From Aphrocallistes beatrix (taxonomy: Eukaryota; Porifera; Hexactinellida; Sceptrulophora; Aphrocallistidae): a stretch of 64,000 bases of DNA. The notes beneath the pieces are model-generated. The model did not search any database and was not told where the DNA came from. It worked only from the letters and a program-made list of their open reading frames with translations. Positions 44,556 through 55,375 of this stretch are shown here, in pieces; positions within the stretch are counted from its first letter, which is position 1; the number at the start of each line of letters is the position of its first letter. The position numbers and the translations under genes were made by a program. Location: the NCBI GenBank assembly GCA_963281255.1, contig OY725505.1, forward strand, positions 1,116,001 to 1,180,000, given 5' to 3'.

Positions 44556-44749
44556 TAACCATCATCCATGATGTATAGAAAATGTTAAAATCTATATATG
44601 TAATTGTTGATTTATTAGGGGCATTTAATAAATACTAATCATATCCCACTAGAACTATAAATATTTTTTAGTTAATCATTTTTAGCAATGTTCAGAGCAG
44701 TTTCCTTTTTACTCTACAACTGAATTACTCTTTTATTCCAATTTTCATA

Positions 44750-45475
44750 GGTATTCCTAAACTCTTTTTGAGGTTCGTCTTCGAAGCGATGGAAAATTGC
44801 CGATCAAGGCTTACTCAATCTTAAAATTTGCCCCCGTTAAGTTATTCTTTCGTTTTCTAAAGAGCCAGAAGAGTCGCATGGAGCAATATCTGGTGAATAA
44901 GTATGATGTAAGACTTCTTCCATGCCATCGCTTTTTTTGCTTTATTTCCAAGATTCAATGCATTTTGGCCTTATTATGCAAAATTTTGATACAACGAGTA
45001 CCCGTCTTTTGACGGTGCTTAAGATAAACATTTTTAAACTCGGACAACACTACATCAGCGTACAATTGTCCAGTAAGTGTCTCGCCTTTGGGTCCGGGGC
45101 ACTGGGCTACTGGACCTAACCCATCGAAAAGTATGCTGTAATATGATGTAACACCTTCGGTGCACGGTAGTCGCACTCGCGAATAACTGAGGTAGCTCTC
45201 CTTCAGCCATACCCTGTCATCCTGCTTCTAATCGAATGTTTAAGATATATACATGTTTCATCCCCTGTTATAATTTCTAATAAACGTCTTGGGTCGCCTT
45301 GTTCATAAATTTCAAGGTTTTCTTTAGCCATTTGGAGTCTAATGGCCTTTAACCTCAAAGTTAAACAGTGAGGGACCATCGCACTTGGACCTTTTTCAGT
45401 TCCAATTCCGTAGTCAGAATCGTGTGTGCACTTTCTGTTTGTTTTAGTTAGATTCAGCAAGATTTAGGTCTGGAA
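44750..45475 (-). pseudogene. mariner transposase relic
   Basis: Minus-strand frames: 'EIITGDETCIYLKHSIRSRM' (first acid block), 'FDGLGPVAQCPGPKGETL', 'VYLKHRQKTGTRCIKILHN' followed by 'KAKMH' (second block, Asp changed to Lys/Ala context). The third block is lost. No terminal repeats recognised. Confidence 0.75.
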
Positions 45476-45862
45476 ATAAGTCTAATGGACTTGTGGAATC
45501 CCATCACAAGATAGTCAAAATATGCGTACAGTGAGATAATTAGTGATACAAAATACTTATAGTATTAGATTATCCCAAAGTTAACTTTTTAGCAAGATCG
45601 TAAAAATGAAGGCTGAATCTGAAGGATAATAACCATCAATTTACAGGCTGCTGCTTTTCCACAAACACTAAACTTAAAAAAGCAACTGGGTTTGTACCGT
45701 TCAAACTTATGTTCTGGAGGGACATTCAATCAGAAAATGCTAAACATAACCAAATGCGATTCAGATGATGTTAATATTTTGTAGGATGCCAAAAGTGTGG
45801 ATAACTATCGAAAGCATTCTGACAGAAATTTGATTTAGACTCAGCAAAATAACATTGAAATA

Positions 45863-46463
45863 TAGGGTGTCTCAAAAGTTCTGCACCAACCAATTTTACT
45901 TTGTTAATTTGACTAAGATCACTTGATTGTATTCCAAATTAGCCTCCATAAATGAAATCTAGCACCCTTTTAGCATAGAAATGAGCTCAACTCATTACGC
46001 AAAAAACATTTCTTTTAAAATTTTAAATAATTACATACCTAATAATTACTCCAAAATTTGGAGCTCAAAAGTGTCAAGTTTGAAGATCACTATTTTTCTG
46101 ATGAAATATTACATTAATCACTTCTATATTCTGTAATTGATTCATAATACTAAAATAATATTATTACTTTTGATTTATGTAACGGAAATCTTCTATAAGA
46201 ACGCGAGTATTTTAAGTATAGACGTCAAATGTACCATGGATATGAGTTTTTTTATTGAGATAAAAAATATTATTTACTAGACAACGATATATATGATCCA
46301 GCATTGCAAATAAATTGAGAAAAGCAGGCCATTGGGAATGCAAAATAATTAAGATAATCCTCCCTATTTTTTGATTAAAAAGAGGTATCGGATATTTGAT
46401 CTATTTATCTATATATAATGAATGCATCAGCAACATTTGTTGCAGAACTTTTGAGACACCCTG
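45863..46463. mobile_element. mariner-type MITE, ~600 bp
   Basis: Ends 'gggtgtctcaaaagttctgc' and 'gcagaacttttgagacaccc', TA on both sides. A relative of similar length in inverse internal orientation is at 58740-59334. No transposase inside. Confidence 0.85.
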
Positions 46464-46899
46464 TAGAATAATCAAGGTAAAAGAGGATATATAATAGAAA
46501 AGTAATTCATAACAGCTATATAGCAATAACTTGACTGATGTGTTTATATATTGATCCATAATTTCTATACATTAATGATTTTGTAGATCTAAAATCACTT
46601 AACAAATACATTATATCGCTAAATCTAAATTTTGAGTTCCTCTCTAAATCAGCTAATATTTTATTATATCAGTCCATGGTATATCTTATACAACAGAATC
46701 GTGTGAGATTTTAGAATCAAACGGTAAAATATAACATTTCAAAGCCAAGTAAATTCCGTGTAAGCTGATCTATCGTGTGATAGATTTTGCCCAATGTTGA
46801 TGCGAGTTGAGTACCATTCCATGATAACTATTAAAGATTTTTTTACAATGATTTTTGTTTCATTGATATACTATCTCCAATTAGTTAATCGCATTTCTC

Positions 46900-47065
46900 A
46901 CATCTCAAACAAATAATATGCGATTTTTCTTAATGTAGAGTTCAAAATTCACACTTAGAGTTATAATAGAATATTGCTGAATCAACATGTTTACTTATAT
47001 ATTACATTCCCAAACTTATGATAGCTTAGTGAAGCTGCACTATCGCTCCGTCGCTCGACATTTTG
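46900..47065 (+). repeat. R4 terminal unit
   Basis: A single diverged unit ('aatgtagagttcaaaattca', 'cattcccaaacttatg') ending 'gctgcactatcgctc' and CGTCGCTCGACA. The terminus is the best-kept part. Confidence 0.6.
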
Positions 47066-47659
47066 CGTACTAGTAGAACTGGTAAGCTACCAAAGCATCA
47101 TGCATATTACACAACGTCTACACAACATGTAGCATACTTACCAATGATCCAGGGATTTAATTAATAATCCTTTTAATAGCCTATAATAATTTCTATTTTT
47201 GTAATACTAGTGTATCGAATTTATTGATTAATTTTATGTCCTCATGATTTGGCAAGTCTTCAGAAATCCAAGTAAATATCCTGGATCACGAATTTCGAGA
47301 ATGGTTTTTGAACTTTGATTGAGTGATTATTTAACAAGTTATATGGCATTATATACATTATACATTTCTTTTAAAATCCAGGGAAATTCCTTGATATCCA
47401 GGGAATTTCCCTTGATCGCGAATATCGAAATTTAACTTTCCATTGATCCAGTGATCATTTAAAGAGTTCGATGACACTACTATCAGATTTACGACGTATC
47501 TTTCACTAAATAGTTAAGTTATTATCATTATCAAAAATTTAATGTCTCGATTCTACCTATTGCTAAAATCAAATTCAGCTGGCAGTACCAATTGGGAATT
47601 TTATATGCTTTGTCAAGAGGAGACTAGTCTAGTTTTGCAATGTCCAGCTGATTCACCCA

Positions 47660-47990
47660 AATCCCAAATTTGCTACATTCCAGTGTTGCTATGGAAACGT
47701 GTTTTGGTCAGTTCGAGTCATATCTTGAAAACCGCAAGAGCTAAGCATTCAAATGTAAGTCCATTTGATTGCAAATAGACGCGACAATATAATTTCGACG
47801 TTTAAATTCAATCGCTTACAAGATATTAGACAAATCACCAAATGTGACCAATATGATAAATTGTCAAATACCTCATAAACCATTGAATTTAGACAAATAA
47901 ATTATACTATCATTTAATAGGAAGTAGTCTATTCGCTATCAAAAGGACTTACATTTGAATGTCTAGCTCTTGCAGTTTTCAAGATATGAC
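47660..47990. repeat. R3 foldback element, central part
   Basis: Centre near 47850. Arms 'ctagacattcaaatg'-like left and 'acatttgaatgtctagctct' right, as in 55513-56570. Joined directly to a reverse R1 copy at 48004. Confidence 0.7.
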
Positions 47991-48003
47991 CAAAACAAAA
48001 AGG

Positions 48004-48330
48004 TAGATAACATCTCTAAATATGTCTGTTTTACTGTTTTAATCGATATCACTCGATAACTCACAAAATAGGTCAAATTTTCAATTTTTGATGCGTAATG
48101 ATGACGTCATAACAGAGTAATGAGTCATCATTTTTTGATGACCGTCATATCATATGTGAGCTATATTAATATACAAATTCTAATATACACATTCCAATTT
48201 CAGCATTCTCTCACTTAAAATGGCAGTGCTATGGTCGAAAAAACTGAAATTTCTAATTATAAAAAAGGTGCCAATGACGTCATAATTCCATTATGAGTTA
48301 TCATTTCGGAATTATGACGTCAATATTAAT
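48004..48330 (-). repeat. R1 repeat, reverse partial copy
   Basis: 'aacatctctaaatatgtctg' to 'aattccattatgagt', with two TGACGTCA palindromes. The sequence then duplicates the CRE-containing part (48310-48330). Confidence 0.7.
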
Positions 48331-48469
48331 TAATAATTTGAAAATTCAGTTTTTTGAGCTTATGCTGTCGTTGTATGAGATAAAAAGTTGAAATTTCGAT
48401 AGCAATATTGTAATAACTTTACTTACATGTAACTACCATCAAAGAAAGAATATTGAGTCATTGTTAAGA

Positions 48470-48935
48470 TGTAGCGTAATCACGACACATCATCCAGTAT
48501 CAGCCTCACTAACGTGATAATTATCATTTTGTGCTTGATCTAAGATAGCATTCACAAGGCGTGTAATCAATTCTTCAGGATTTGATCGCTCAAATACTGC
48601 ATGAGATTCTTTTCAGAGAGCCAGTTTTTCAGTTCTAAGCTAGTCTTTGCAGCAAGATTCAACAACTGTATTAGGTTCCTATTTTCATCAGTGTGACTCC
48701 GAATGGCAAGGTCCTGTCTCCCGCAAAGTTTGATAGTAGCCAAAATAATATCTAAAGCTCTGCGGTTTTCTTTTTTCTGTTGTATATGTTGCTCGCTCAT
48801 CAGACCTATCACATTTGGGCATGCTGAAGACGAATAAGTGGTGTTAGCTAACCTGTAGCATTCGGAATTTTCCTGAGTCTTAAATCTTCCATCTTTTCCC
48901 AAGGCCTTTTTCCAATTACAGTAGCCATCATGCAT
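48470..48935 (-). pseudogene. hAT transposase relic, ZMYM1-like (zinc-finger MYM type)
   Basis: 'MHDGYCNWKKALGKDGRFKT', 'ENRRALDIILATIKLCGRQD', 'LAIRSHTDENRNLIQLLNLA' correspond to the TTF-zinc-finger/hAT core of ZMYM1-like transposases ('FNNWKKA...H', 'LAFRGHDE'). It continues as 'PEELITRLVNAILDQAQ' down to about 48500. The rest is missing and no termini were found. Confidence 0.8.
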
Positions 48936-49744
48936 CCATTCTTTCGAGATCCGACATTAAGCGAGAATACGTTTGTTTATTAAAGTTTACTTACAACTAT
49001 GACCCGAAACCTTGGGTTGATCGCCATTTGGCTAAAGCCATGGAAATTGGTGTAGCCATGATTCCTGAGAGTGACGCCCAGTCATATATTAAAATAATAA
49101 GATAATAAGTACTCACTTATCACCGTGGGATCGATCTTAGGCTTGACATGTCTTCCTATGTACTTTTCAAATATTTTTGTATAGTACAATCTTAGTATTC
49201 TAGGCGCAATAGTATCTTTGAAAGTTAAACTACAAATTCCAGTGGAGATAACTATTCTAATTCTGACCAAATACTTAAATAAGTTGTTATCTCCTTAAAA
49301 TACCTAAATACTTTTACTTTCTGATGACTGTAATTGTCCTTAGAGCATTACGCTTTGAAAATCTCCCTAACTTTTGCATGTACCACCCGAACAAAAGTAT
49401 TTAAATACTTGATTCTTTCACATCCAAATAGTACAAATTTGGATATTTTCATCAAGGCAATACTTTTCAATTCCAAGAGATACTGTAAGACTGATTTCAG
49501 ATTCGAAATCTACACATCGAATTAGTCATTGTTAAACATATCTAATACATTTCTCCACTCAATTAATACTATTATAAGCCTGAGCCACCTTAGGTAATTT
49601 ATTGCCATATTTAATAGTAGTTAAAATAGGCGTACAGTATAATTCATAATTATTGCAACTCCATATTTGAGCCCATATTATTATCTTATTTTAATTAATT
49701 AGTACTTTTTATAATTCTATTGTCAAATGGCGCCTAGGTTCACA

Positions 49745-50000
49745 TTAAATAATTATAAGGTAGATTACTTCTCTAAATACGTCTGTTTTACTGTTTTAAT
49801 CGATATCACTCGAAAACTCACAAAATAAGTCAAATTTTCAATTTTGATGCGTAATGATGGCGTCATAACAGAGTAATGAGTCATCATTTTTTGATGACCG
49901 TCATATCATATGTGAGATATATTAATATAGACATTCTAATATACACATTCCAATTTCAGCATTCTCTCACTTAAAATGGCTGTGCTATTGTCGAAATATG
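49745..50000 (-). repeat. R1 repeat, reverse partial copy
   Basis: Nearly the same sequence as 48004-48240 ('ctctaaatacgtctgtttta', 'gatgaccgtcatatcatatg'), so the two copies share a more recent ancestor than the others. Confidence 0.7.
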
Positions 50001-50210
50001 GTCGCTGAAATAGTAATAACGAAATCCTTCTTGGATACTTTAGTGAGAAGTATGTCCAATCGAATTGGAAAGTACTAGAATTTAAATGTGATTATATTGA
50101 CATATGAAATTCAGAGTGAATGGAATTCAGCATGTTTTTTATGTAGTATATAAGTTAGTATATAAGTTAAAATGTTCAAGGGGCGAAGTCTTTTGAAACA
50201 CCCTGTCAAG

Positions 50211-50405
50211 CAGTAGTTCTGAACCTGGGGTATGCGTAGCACCTCCCAGAAGGTACCTGTGGTGAATTTTTAAAAATAAGAAAAATATTCATGCAGTCCA
50301 TCCCAAACCAACAAAACAAAACAAAACAAAACAAAATTGACAGGGGTACGTGAAACGCATTTGACACCAAGGGCTACCACTGACTGAAAAGGTTCAGAAC
50401 CACTG
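50211..50405. mobile_element. hAT-type MITE, 195 bp, with (AAAAC)n
   Basis: Ends 'cagtagttctgaacc' and 'ggttcagaaccactg'. Flanks 'ctgtcaag' and 'ctgtagag' (two differences). Interior (aaaac)n run at 50310-50335. Confidence 0.8.
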
Positions 50406-50500
50406 CTGTAGAGCCTCAACAAATATATAGCAACTCTCGATATCACTCAATGTTTTAGTCACAATTGGAAATATATCAACCGCGGAAGTAGACCCTAACG

Positions 50501-50657
50501 CAGCGGTTTTCAACCATTTCTAACTGTAGACCCCTATATCAATTTTCCTATATTCCCCTTCCTATCAACCGTAATACAAAATTTCGAATCCTGTGGACCC
50601 CCTGATATCTTAGGTGGACCACTAAGGGGTCTATGGATCCCAGTTTGTGAACCACTT
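50501..50657. mobile_element. hAT-type MITE, 157 bp
   Basis: Ends 'cagcggttttcaacc' and 'gtttgtgaaccactt' (imperfect). Flanks 'ccctaacg' and 'ccctagcg' (one difference) give the 8-bp target duplication. Confidence 0.8.
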
Positions 50658-51199
50658 CCCTAGCGGAATTGCATGAACAATTGTTGGAAATACAATTGTG
50701 GGGGATCACTTAGATTGTCGATGGCGCTGAAAACTTTGTTCTCAACTTGGCGGGTTAGATTTGTAGAAATTCACGAAGTCGTATTGTGGCGTTTTTATTA
50801 TCAAGTGCTTTGATATATATCTAATTCGTCGTTAATTGACTTAGATCGGTCATGAAAGGTCCGGTTTCTTAAATAACTATCTTAATAAAAAATAAAGAGT
50901 TGTTACACATGAGATCCAGCCGTTTCATATGTCGATTAAATTTAGTTTAGAAAGATGAACTGGAAATGAACTACTAACTAATAACTTATCTACCTTTTCT
51001 TCGTTGTCAGCTATGCTCTTAGATTAATCAGATTCAATCAGCAAACGTGATCCAAAGCTAGCCTTAGTGTATAGAATTATATTATACAACTCATTAACAA
51101 GCGCCTCATCCAGTTTAAAGAACTGGACATCTAGCAATGAATATAAATATCGAAAGACTTGATGTTAGGGATGGTATTGAGGTTACACTGATGCAACAC

Positions 51200-51670
51200 C
51201 ATGCTAGTTGGCATAATATATGCCGTTAAAAATTCAAACTTCAGCGACTGCAAAGCAAATACACAGATTAATGGAAGGCTAGTGATCGTATTCAGCTATA
51301 GTCACACATCGAGCCTTAATAAGGTTGACATCAAAAAATGTATTGTTTTTCTCTGTGATGAGCATGCTGGCTCTGAGGACCTCCATGAAGCTTCCACCTA
51401 TGACTTCGATATGAGGGTCAAGTGATATGTAATGGAACTAGAAAATACTACTCAAAAATATTTTCATTTGATGGATCATTCAAGGAAGGATTCCAGAAAG
51501 AATCTTTCCCGCAATCATTATTGACTCTTGTAAATATGATACTATATGGTCCAAATATTAAGAATCAAATTCAGAATGTGATAGCACAGCATAACTGCTT
51601 CACTTTCAATAGCTCAGCTCTTAAAGTTGAATAGACTTCGTTTCTGACAGGCAATCCAATGATGACTACT
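51200..51670 (+). pseudogene. Second relic related to the PIN/FEN-like transposon protein family (N-terminal part)
   Basis: Broken + frames: 'CDEHAGSEDLHEASTYDFDM', then 'FSFDGSFKEGFQKESFPQSL' and 'LTLVNMILYGPNIKNQIQNV'. From memory, 'VPQSLL.LV.MIL.GPNI' and 'LHEA.T...D.RVRK' occur in the N-terminal half of the uncharacterised transposon proteins that carry the GGFH/DTD/GCDT motifs. One stop (51422) and shifts. No termini found. Confidence 0.5.
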
Positions 51671-51884
51671 GACACAATTCGTCGTTAATATCTCGCATCA
51701 TAGACCCTACGTTGTATATAATAGTATAGAAAACACACGGAAAGTAAACGACCAATCCGCTTGGGAGCTGGACAAATAAATAGATATGTACTGATAGTAA
51801 CTTTTAGTCTAGGACCACAGGTGACAACCGAAAAATTTGAGAAGTATGAACCTTTTGGTGGTTTTGAATTAAACCTAATTAAGT

Positions 51885-53435
51885 ATGTTATGTTGGTCCA
51901 ATCGAGATTGGCAGGCAAGGGCATTTTCAGTCAGGGGGCGGTCACAGGAATTTTCCAAACCGGGGCTAGGCGGAGCCAAAATAAAACATCCAGAGCCTTA
52001 CCTATGATTTGGCTTTGATTGTCGAATGAAATCCGGGGCCGCATAATCAAACTTGGGGAAAATGTCCAGGATTCCCCCCCCGGGACCTGTTTACATTATG
52101 TCCCAAAATTTTAGCAGTGAACTTTAACTTCGTGTAATATTAAAAATATGTCTAGGAAGAGTTTTATAATTTCAGGATGATTTCGTTTGCACATTTCCAT
52201 TTGATGTTTATACACTATCTTGAATCACATTATCATACCATATGGTTAAACAGCACATTTTCTGTCATGCAAACTCAATTTTGTCGATTTTTTTGAAAAT
52301 CCCAGCGAATATCCATCACAGTATTGCAATGTATTCTTATATGCTACTGAATTTAGTTATGCAAATATTTCTGTACTAGTATGTAAATATCATTAGTTGT
52401 GTATTTTTTAGGATTTGTTCGAAGGATTTTGGAAGATATAGTAGGCTCTGAAAGTCAGAATGACTAGTAGCTATGTATTTGACGTTAGCCCAAATTAAAA
52501 CGCATAAATGAAGTCATCCTGAAATTATAATACTCTTCCTAAACATGCGTTTAATATTATAAGAACTTACAGGGTGACAATTAAGTTCTGTTACAAGCTT
52601 CATTAAGTATAAAATGTATTATACTCAAACGATCTTAGTTATTCTGGCCCTTAGAGATTGTAATTCGAATATTTTCAATGATTTTAAAAGATTTTTCGAT
52701 TCTAAGACTTAGAAATGTGTTTTGTATGGCGAGTTTGAAGAAAAAAAAATGTGTCCTGGCACGGAGCGAAATTCGTGAATCAGGGCCCACTGCTTTTCAA
52801 GTTATTTTCAAAGAGTCTTCAAATTCTAGGAAAAATTAGCTCACACGTTTTCCTCGAACACTCTAAATTTGTAGAAATATAGGATGTTCAGATCAGTGCA
52901 CTTTGAAGACCAATTGGATCAGATTTTTTGGTGATGTGAAAAAAAGTGCAATTTTGGGGAATTTTGCAAAATGTACCTAATTTGAACTGCGAATGAATAA
53001 CTTTTTCTCGTTTCTGATGATCAATTCAGTGGATTTATGAAATATTTATATGGCGAATGAAAGGTATCTGGTGCTAAATCGTCATAGAACATCGATTATG
53101 AAGACATTTTTTACAGAAGCAGTGGGCCCTGATTCGCGATTTTCGCTGCGTACCAGGACACATTCTTTTTTCTTCAAACTCGCCATACAAAACACATTTC
53201 TAAGTCTTAGAATCGAAAAATCTTTTAAAATCATTGAAAATATTCGAATTACAATCTCTAAGGACCATAATAACTAAGATCGTTTGAGTATAATAAATTT
53301 TATACTTAATGAAGCTTGTAACAGAACTTATGGGTCACCCTGTAAAGTTCAATTCCAATAATTTGGGACATAATGTAAATACCCATCCCTGCCAATCTCG
53401 GTTGGACCAGCCATAACATACTCAACAACAATCGC
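51885..53435. mobile_element. Nested foldback complex
   Basis: Outer inverted arms: 'tatgttatgttggtcca' and 'cgagattggcagg' on the left against 'ccaatctcggttggaccag' and 'ccataacatac' on the right; also 'tttacattatgtccca' (52091) with 'tgggacataatgtaaat' (53363). A second foldback (52130-52560) has 'tctaggaagagttttataat' and its complement. A third (52570-53342) starts 'cagggtgacaattaagttct', ends 'agaacttatgggtcaccctg', with ~230-bp arms ('cgagtttgaag', 'ttagaatcgaaaaatctttt'). Confidence 0.75.
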
Positions 53436-53575
53436 GCTTCGGTCGCTTGCGCTGTGCGGAGTAATAGTAGAAAATCAATTTTATAATAATAAAATAAGGT
53501 GGCAATGACGTTATAATTCCATGATGAGTCAACATACTGGTCTGAGCTCGGAACTTAGTGGAGCCATGGAAGTTA
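53430..53575 (-). repeat. R1 repeat fragment, reverse
   Basis: 'gcgcttcggtcgcttgcgct' is a reverse hairpin motif, then the CRE region ('caatgacgttataattcca') and 'gagctcggaacttagtggag'. The middle of the body is deleted. Confidence 0.6.
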
Positions 53576-53654
53576 TATATATACACTGCCTGGAGATAAG
53601 TATTCGATCACCATATTGATTTACAGAGGTGCATGCATTTGTCATAATTATCCT

Positions 53655-54650
53655 CGCTGTCACTTGTCAGAATAGGTTTTTAAGACTGCTGTCACTTGTC
53701 AGAATGGTTTTTAGGACTGCTGTCACTTGTCAGAATGGTTTTTAGGACTGCTGTCACTTGTCAGAATGGTTTTTTAAGACTGCTATCATTTGTCTGAATC
53801 CTTACAATATTTGTTGATATTTTATCGCATTCTGGAAACCTTTGCAATTATATTTATGAATACAACAGGTGTTTTGGTAAGAGGTGTGTATAACATGCAA
53901 TTATGCAGTATGTATATATTTACATTCAGGCATGGTATATTCATTTCTCTGATCATCATCATTACGCCGTTCAGTCACAAAACCTTTATGGAATACTCTT
54001 CGGAAGAATACAAACACAGCATTAGAAAAGTTTGTACAACTGTAGACGGGCATAAATATATTCGTTCAAAAATAACTGCGGGTTATTTTTATCTTAAGTG
54101 CATATTATTCAGGACGCATAGCTGCAGAGATACTGGCAGGCTAAATCGTGAGACTGATTTGATTATTCCTCTGAATCAGCATAATCACCCTGTTGAAGAT
54201 TCAAACAAACGTATTGGAACTCAAAACCAATTGCAAAAATACTGCTAAACGTATACAAACAAATATCAGAAACATTTTTGATGATGTTATAAGAATGGAT
54301 CCTTCTGCATGTGACATCTCCTTTAGTGAATGCGAGTCTTCAATGTATAGGGTAAGAAGAATAACAAATCCCAAATTCCTCAAACCGCCATCTAGTTTTC
54401 GGGTATATTGTCAACAACAAGTTTTGGAGAGCATCACAGATTTATTGTGAGATGTGGTGAACAAACAGGAGTATTTTCTGCTATAATCAAATGACTACTA
54501 GTATTTTAGCTGATATTATCGATATCCAATTGTTGAGCAGATTTTTCCAGAAGAATTATCAATCTTTGAATTAAACATAACCACAAATAACGTCTTAAAA
54601 AAACATTCTGACAAAGTGACAGCAGTCCTAAAAACCATTCAGCAGTCTTT
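53655..54650 (+). mobile_element. MULE-like element with tandem repeats in its ends
   Basis: The left end holds four to five copies of a ~34-bp unit ('ctgctgtcacttgtcagaat', 'ggtttttaggactg', 53664-53790). The right end has the inverse ('tctgacaaagtgacagcagt', 'cctaaaaaccatt', 54605-54645). The interior encodes a FLYWCH-type zinc-finger protein fragment but no transposase core. Confidence 0.65.
53960..54450 (+). pseudogene. FLYWCH zinc-finger protein (MULE-derived), frameshifted
   Basis: 'DGHKYIRSKITAGYFYLKCI' with 'HSCRDTGRL' and 'NQHNHPVEDS' give the FLYWCH C-x-C...H-x-H layout. A frame change near 54195 continues with 'LKTNCKNTAKRIQTNIRNIF', 'SECESSMYRVRRITNPKF'. The latter matches the 'ESSMYR.RR...P..P' segment that follows FLYWCH in MULE-type proteins. 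Ends at 54450. Confidence 0.7.
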
Positions 54651-54674
54651 TATTTTCGAACTTTAGGTATATAC

Positions 54675-55010
54675 TTATCCATGAACTAATCGCTTCAATG
54701 GAATCGAATTTGTGTCACTCACCCTGTTTTCCATACATTGACAGGATGTTATAGGTAGTCTTTCTTCATTTGGGAGGATGGGTAAGATACGCCTGAAGTA
54801 CATGGAAAGTACATGTAAAAGTTTCCCATTCGAAAACCTCCTACTTATGGAAGGTGAAATCAGCAAATCAACGATGTCATTACTGGTGCGATTTGTACTG
54901 TTACTTAGTGACCGCACGAGTGAAATCATGGAAGTTAATGAAGCCAGAATCTATTCACATAGAAATTCTGGAACCTGAAAAACCAACCACCAACGCAGGC
55001 AGCACTCAAA
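54675..55010. other. Region with unassigned ORFs on both strands
   Basis: Overlapping open frames (54778-54978 on +, 54675-54929 on -) suggest former coding sequence, e.g. 'LLMEGEISKSTMSLLVRFVL' on +. No family recognised. Confidence 0.25.
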
Positions 55011-55017
55011 CAACACA

Positions 55018-55365
55018 TTATGGGAGAAAACATCTCTAAATGCATCTGTCCTACTGTTATAATCGATATCGCACGAAAAATCAACAAATTTTACAATTTT
55101 CCAATTTTTGATGCGTAATGATTACGTCATAACAGAGTGATGATTCATCATTTTTTGATGATAGTTGTGCCATATTTGAGATATATTAATATACATAATC
55201 TATTAAAGTTTAGCATTCTATCTCCTATAATGGCTAAGTTATGCTCGAATAACTTTATTGCTTAACTTTTAAAAATGTGAATGACGTCATAATTCCATGA
55301 TGAGTCGACATTTTGATCTGAGCTCAGAAATTACTGGAGCCATAGCCAAAAGACTCCACATATAT
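55018..55365 (-). repeat. R1 repeat, reverse copy
   Basis: 'gagaaaacatctctaaatgc' to 'gagccatagccaaaagactc', then (TA)n. The hairpin terminus is missing. The TA run is the insertion point of the next element. Confidence 0.75.
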
Positions 55366-55375
55366 ATATATATTA

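Noticed and set aside
53664-53800. CRISPR-like regular repeats
   Set aside because: Units are contiguous, with no unique spacers, and are mirrored at the other end of a transposon. They are transposon-end repeats.
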